A stretch of DNA of 29,274 nucleotides from positions 1 to 29,274 of IMG/VR virus record IMGVR_UViG_3300047284_000191. One strand, 5' to 3'. This DNA comes from a virus. The position numbers were made by a program, and so were the translations under genes. This document shows positions 26,962 through 29,274 of the stretch, piece after piece. Numbering within the stretch: the first letter of the stretch is position 1; each line of letters opens with the position of its first letter. Under the pieces are notes generated by a model, which had not been told where the DNA came from, searched no databases, and was given only the letters and a program-made list of their open reading frames with translations.

Positions 26962-27194
26962 TCGATTACATCCTTAATTTCAGAAATGATTTCCCAATGT
27001 GTATCAGATTTATCACCGAAACGATTAGTTCCAGTGCGGGTACTTACCCAGAAAAAGTATTTGCGATTTTCGGAAGCAAGGAACAACTCACCTCCAGTAT
27101 CCTGCTCTACAATACAGACAGGATTACCTTCCATTGTGTTAGCAAGACGATTCTTTGCCTTGCTGGATTTGGGTTTTACAATGACCTTCCTCAT
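26958..27194 (-). CDS. Phage-type hypothetical protein (78 aa)
   Basis: A 78-aa protein with a basic N terminus (MRKVIVKPKSSKAKNRLANT), then NPVCIVEQDTGGELFLASEN and RKYFFWVSTRTGTNRFGDKS, and a final helix. The K-x-K-(A/N)-R-L-A-N segment and the F-L-A-S-E-N-R phrase recall a family found across cyanophages and other large phages; function unknown. The basic tail may touch nucleic acid. Confidence 0.75.
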   Translation of the reverse strand: MRKVIVKPKSSKAKNRLANTMEGNPVCIVEQDTGGELFLASENRKYFFWVSTRTGTNRFGDKSDTHWEIISEIKDVIE

Positions 27195-27397
27195 TTTTGT
27201 TGGAGAATAGCGATGATAAAGACAAAACCAAGAATGGCAATAGCAAGCAGAGCACTAATCCACAGAGGAGAAAGAACCCAGATCCACGGCCAAGTGATAT
27301 TGCCAGTGAGTTTCAGACCGATAAACAATACGGTCAAAAGACCAGGGAATCCGATACCACTGGAGGAGGAAGAAGACCCAGAAGAATAACGAGACAT
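27191..27397 (-). CDS. Transmembrane Fragile-X-F-type protein (68 aa)
   Basis: A Ser/Gly-rich start (MSRYSSGSSSSSSGIGFPGL) is followed by two membrane segments: LTVLFIGLKLTGNITW, then PLWISALLAIAILGFVFIIA. The 'G-I-G-F-x-G-L-L-T-x-L-F-I-G-L-K-L' plus W-x-W-V-L-S-P-L-W phrase is typical of the small membrane family called transmembrane Fragile-X-F, frequent in phages. Function unknown. The ATG at 27397 has AAGGAAA upstream; an ATG at 27421 lies on the -10 and is not used. Confidence 0.8.
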   Translation of the reverse strand: MSRYSSGSSSSSSGIGFPGLLTVLFIGLKLTGNITWPWIWVLSPLWISALLAIAILGFVFIIAILQQK

Positions 27398-27421
27398 TGG
27401 TTTCCTTTCGTTGATGAACAT

Positions 27422-27477
27422 ACAATAACACCCCTCAACCGAAAAGTCAAGGGGTCTTTGATAAGTATTACTGATCG
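27422..27477 (-). promoter_or_regulatory. Sigma70-type promoter with inverted-repeat element (copy 10)
   Basis: Minus strand: TTGACT (27445-27450), 17-base spacer, TATTGT (27422-27427). The element TGATAAGTATTACTGATCG fills 27459-27477, GAT 10 bases from the -35, and overlaps the stop of the gene at 27468. The -35 is flanked by ACCCCT (27430-27435) and AGGGGT (27450-27455), which pair. Confidence 0.8.
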
Positions 27478-27803
27478 TCTTCTACACCATCGGTAAGTTC
27501 TTTTAATCTGTCAAAGAAATCTTCATCCAAAGGTATCAACTTCTCTTCACCACTATCAATTTTATCACACAAATCCATCAGATATTCTAGAAACTCTTTA
27601 GGATATGTTTCATCCATGTTGATGCTTGCCCAGAACCATTCATAACACTCTTGATATGGATCATCATCACTCAGTAGAGCATAGTCAGCATAGTTTCCAC
27701 TGATAAGATCTCTCCACATCTTAAAGTTGTTCCAGATCTCTCTCCAACCAGTCTGGAAACAATGCCCAATGTAATAATCAAACCAGTTCAGTTTCCTGCT
27801 CAT
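27468..27803 (-). CDS. Hypothetical protein (111 aa)
   Basis: A 111-aa soluble protein, rich in Trp, Tyr and Asp: MSRKLNWFDYYIGHCFQTGW, then REIWNNFKMWRDLISGNYAD and FLEYLMDLCDKIDSGEEKLI. The start overlaps the preceding gene by 26 bases. Mainly helical. No family recognised. It is the last gene before promoter copy 10. Confidence 0.75.
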   Translation of the reverse strand: MSRKLNWFDYYIGHCFQTGWREIWNNFKMWRDLISGNYADYALLSDDDPYQECYEWFWASINMDETYPKEFLEYLMDLCDKIDSGEEKLIPLDEDFFDRLKELTDGVEDDQ

Positions 27804-28092
27804 CTTGTTTCCTCACTTTATAGTAGACAGTTCTGCCTTCTCGATAGCTATTTAGATTGCGTGGATCAAAGTCTAATACATCAAAACGAATTTCAAACCA
27901 TTTCCATCTAAATGAGAATCCAATATCACGGGGACCAATACCAACAATTAGAAATGGAAACCATTCAGTTGCAGGATACTCATCCCACTGAACTACCATA
28001 TCAATCAGAGCAAACTTAGGATAGAATGAAAGTATTTGGAAATACCATTCGTGTCCAAAGTCTTCGTAGTGTGCATAATCAAGGAGTTTCAT
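27778..28092 (-). CDS. Hypothetical beta-rich protein (104 aa)
   Basis: A 104-aa protein with many aromatics: MKLLDYAHYEDFGHEWYFQI, then LSFYPKFALIDMVVQWDEYP and RDIGFSFRWKWFEIRFDVLD. The pattern of strands recalls phage proteins with 'W-x-F-x-I ... Y-P ... F-S-F' motifs and may be distantly related to the 86-aa gene at 26152. Function unknown. Confidence 0.75.
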   Translation of the reverse strand: MKLLDYAHYEDFGHEWYFQILSFYPKFALIDMVVQWDEYPATEWFPFLIVGIGPRDIGFSFRWKWFEIRFDVLDFDPRNLNSYREGRTVYYKVRKQDEQETELV

Positions 28093-28292
28093 AGGTTTTC
28101 TACCTCTTTAGATAGAGTCATCATATCACTCCTGTCAAGCACCGTCAAGTTATTGAGTTTCTGTGCTGTCATGGTTTTAACATGTTCCATTGTCTTACGG
28201 ATAATTGCAGCAACAAGTTTCTGCTCTGTATCTGCCCATGTGTTTCTTTCATTCCATATGGCATCCATTAGTTTTTGTGCTCTATCAGTCAT
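28089..28292 (-). CDS. Hypothetical helical protein (67 aa), MTxRAQK family copy 2
   Basis: I choose the ATG at 28292 (MTDRAQKLMDAIWNERNTWA), which overlaps the upstream stop by 8 bases; a frame opening 30 codons earlier is blocked by the gene upstream. The rest is helical (DTEQKLVAAIIRKTMEHVKT). The first ten residues match the gene at 25691. Function unknown. Confidence 0.75.
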   Translation of the reverse strand: MTDRAQKLMDAIWNERNTWADTEQKLVAAIIRKTMEHVKTMTAQKLNNLTVLDRSDMMTLSKEVENL

Positions 28293-28473
28293 TTTCGTTT
28301 TTATCAAATCCTTCAATTTGGTCTGCAGATACTTCATATTCACCAGCAACAAGATACCAGTGATGTCCAGCACGTTCTCCAAGATACTTCATTTGATCTT
28401 CTTGAAAGTGATTCTCTCTCATAGCAGCCTGAATCTTCAGGTGCATTAGTTCTTCATGTGTCGGTACATTCAT
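28285..28473 (-). CDS. Hypothetical protein (62 aa)
   Basis: A 62-aa protein: MNVPTHEELMHLKIQAAMRE, then NHFQEDQMKYLGERAGHHWY and a strand VAGEYEVSADQIEGFDKN. Both ends overlap neighbours. No family recognised. Confidence 0.7.
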   Translation of the reverse strand: MNVPTHEELMHLKIQAAMRENHFQEDQMKYLGERAGHHWYLVAGEYEVSADQIEGFDKNEND

Positions 28474-28688
28474 TCTCCAATCCTCAATTTACGTTCGGGT
28501 GATGGGATATGTATATTAAACGGATCGTCATAAGGAAAGATATACTCACGATACCAACCGATACTCAAACTCTCCCAGAACTCATCATAACCCCATTCAT
28601 CACCGTCATCATAGCAGTCAAGAATATAGTAGATATTACGAAATCCATCAAGGAAGTATTCCCATCTAGTTGGTTCTTCAAACCTCAT
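28470..28688 (-). CDS. Hypothetical protein (72 aa)
   Basis: I choose the ATG at 28688 (MRFEEPTRWEYFLDGFRNIY), with GAGG six bases before it, rather than the frame opening at 28724. The body is Asp, Tyr and Trp rich (YILDCYDDGDEWGYDEFWES) and ends with HIPSPERKLRIGE. Probably a small alpha-beta fold; function unknown. Confidence 0.7.
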   Translation of the reverse strand: MRFEEPTRWEYFLDGFRNIYYILDCYDDGDEWGYDEFWESLSIGWYREYIFPYDDPFNIHIPSPERKLRIGE

Positions 28689-28872
28689 CCCATTCCTCGT
28701 ATCGTGTTTGTATTCTACCAGCATTCAGAAAGATATTCAAGTGCCCTGTATTACCATTCTCAAGGTAGAATGCCATCCATACATGATGCCCCTCATCCAT
28801 CACTTCATAATGGTAGGATTTGATATTGTCAAGCAGAAACTCGTCTGGGTTGTATAGTGTTTTGTCGTCCAT
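28678..28872 (-). CDS. Hypothetical protein (64 aa)
   Basis: A 64-aa protein: MDDKTLYNPDEFLLDNIKSY, then HYEVMDEGHHVWMAFYLENG and TGHLNIFLNAGRIQTRYEEW. Beta-rich with an acidic start. Start abuts the stop of the gene upstream. Function unknown. Confidence 0.75.
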   Translation of the reverse strand: MDDKTLYNPDEFLLDNIKSYHYEVMDEGHHVWMAFYLENGNTGHLNIFLNAGRIQTRYEEWDEV

Positions 28873-29274
28873 TATGAGTAATTAACGTGTAAGTGTGTTT
28901 CCCAAGTAAATATTGGTTGATCTCTACGATGTATCTGAACTTTTACATGATTGGGAATAAGTTCAGCATACCTTTCCATAAACACTTCTTCGGTAAGTTC
29001 TTCAAATCCGTGCATGTAATGACTTGCACCCATACCAATAAAATTCACAAACTTTTCCTTTTCTCTATCTTTACCATCATAAGATTGATAGTTGCGACAG
29101 ATCATCAACCAATATGACCTACCTTCACCAGTGGCAAGGTAATCAACAGCAAAGAAACGATAGAAAGGTTCAGTCATTTTAGGTTTATTTTGCATTAGAT
29201 AAGTAGCACAATATTCTGGTTCAAAACAACCACCTTGAATTGAGTTGTTTTTTGCATCTTCTGGTGCGTAACAC
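28872..29274 (-). CDS. Hypothetical protein, possibly partial at its 5' end (107 aa or more)
   Basis: From the ATG at 29195 the product is 107 aa, with MTEPFYRFFAVDYLATGEGR, then SYWLMICRNYQSYDGKDREK and ELIPNHVKVQIHRRDQPIFT. The frame stays open upstream to the window edge (a Cys-containing stretch with APEDAKNNSIQGGCFEP), so the true start may lie outside. Alternatively translation begins at 29195 or at 29177. No family recognised. Confidence 0.65.
   Translation of the reverse strand, partial: CYAPEDAKNNSIQGGCFEPEYCATYLMQNKPKMTEPFYRFFAVDYLATGEGRSYWLMICRNYQSYDGKDREKEKFVNFIGMGASHYMHGFEELTEEVFMERYAELIPNHVKVQIHRRDQPIFTWETHLHVNYS

Noticed and set aside
1-29274. tRNA genes, CRISPR arrays, integrase, attachment sites, photosynthesis genes
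   Set aside because: Looked for typical sequences and protein motifs on both strands and saw none; tRNA detection by eye is limited.

Overview
The window looks like part of a T4-like cyanophage (myovirus of marine Synechococcus or Prochlorococcus). The left end encodes baseplate proteins recognisable as gp6 and gp25, then a PAAR spike-tip protein and a 1580-residue virion protein. The rest is a long run of very small, tightly packed genes typical of these phages. In T4-like cyanophages the variable ('hyperplastic') region is known to lie next to g25, which fits this layout. Every gene I accept is on the minus strand, so transcription runs from high to low coordinates. I see no tRNA, rRNA, CRISPR array, insertion sequence or integrase.

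Reading in the direction of transcription: 29274-20600 holds translationally coupled small orphan genes. Most of their starts overlap the preceding stop and several have purine-rich ribosome binding sites. Recognisable members are a Fragile-X-F-type membrane protein, a thioredoxin-like protein (CRPC), a protein with a histone-H1-like Lys/Ala tail and coiled-coil proteins. At 20949-19015 a promoter drives a small basic protein, a 75-aa protein, a candidate restriction-endonuclease-like protein and an N6-adenine methyltransferase. From 18928 to 15745 come small membrane proteins, a truncated SPFH/prohibitin-like protein, a ParB-N-like protein and a ligase-like nucleotidyltransferase (KYDG). From 15722 to 8978 come an SF2 DEAH helicase and many small acidic proteins, whose starts mostly have CA-rich leaders without a Shine-Dalgarno sequence. 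The section 8741-1 is the late structural operon, preceded by a T4-type late promoter (CTAAATA) and beginning with small genes that include an AbrB-like protein.

The strongest unexplained signals are non-coding. (1) Ten sigma70-like promoters share one architecture: a 19-bp imperfect inverted repeat (plus-strand consensus near TGATCAGTGTTGCTTATCA) sits just after the stop codon of the upstream gene. It is 10 bp from the -35 box in eight of ten cases, and 17 bp separate the -35 and -10 boxes in nine of ten. In five of these promoters the -35 box lies in the loop of a G/C hairpin, and the G and C arms swap sides between copies. One of these is also a textbook intrinsic terminator. (2) Six perfect copies of TTTTCCACA/TGTGGAAAA, which matches the DnaA-box consensus, lie within 9198-9902, next to AT-rich DNA. 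They form an origin-like or DnaA-titrating cluster. (3) Many short genes (26-59 aa) are real by context but easily missed by automated callers. Functions given for most small proteins are unknown, and I say so.
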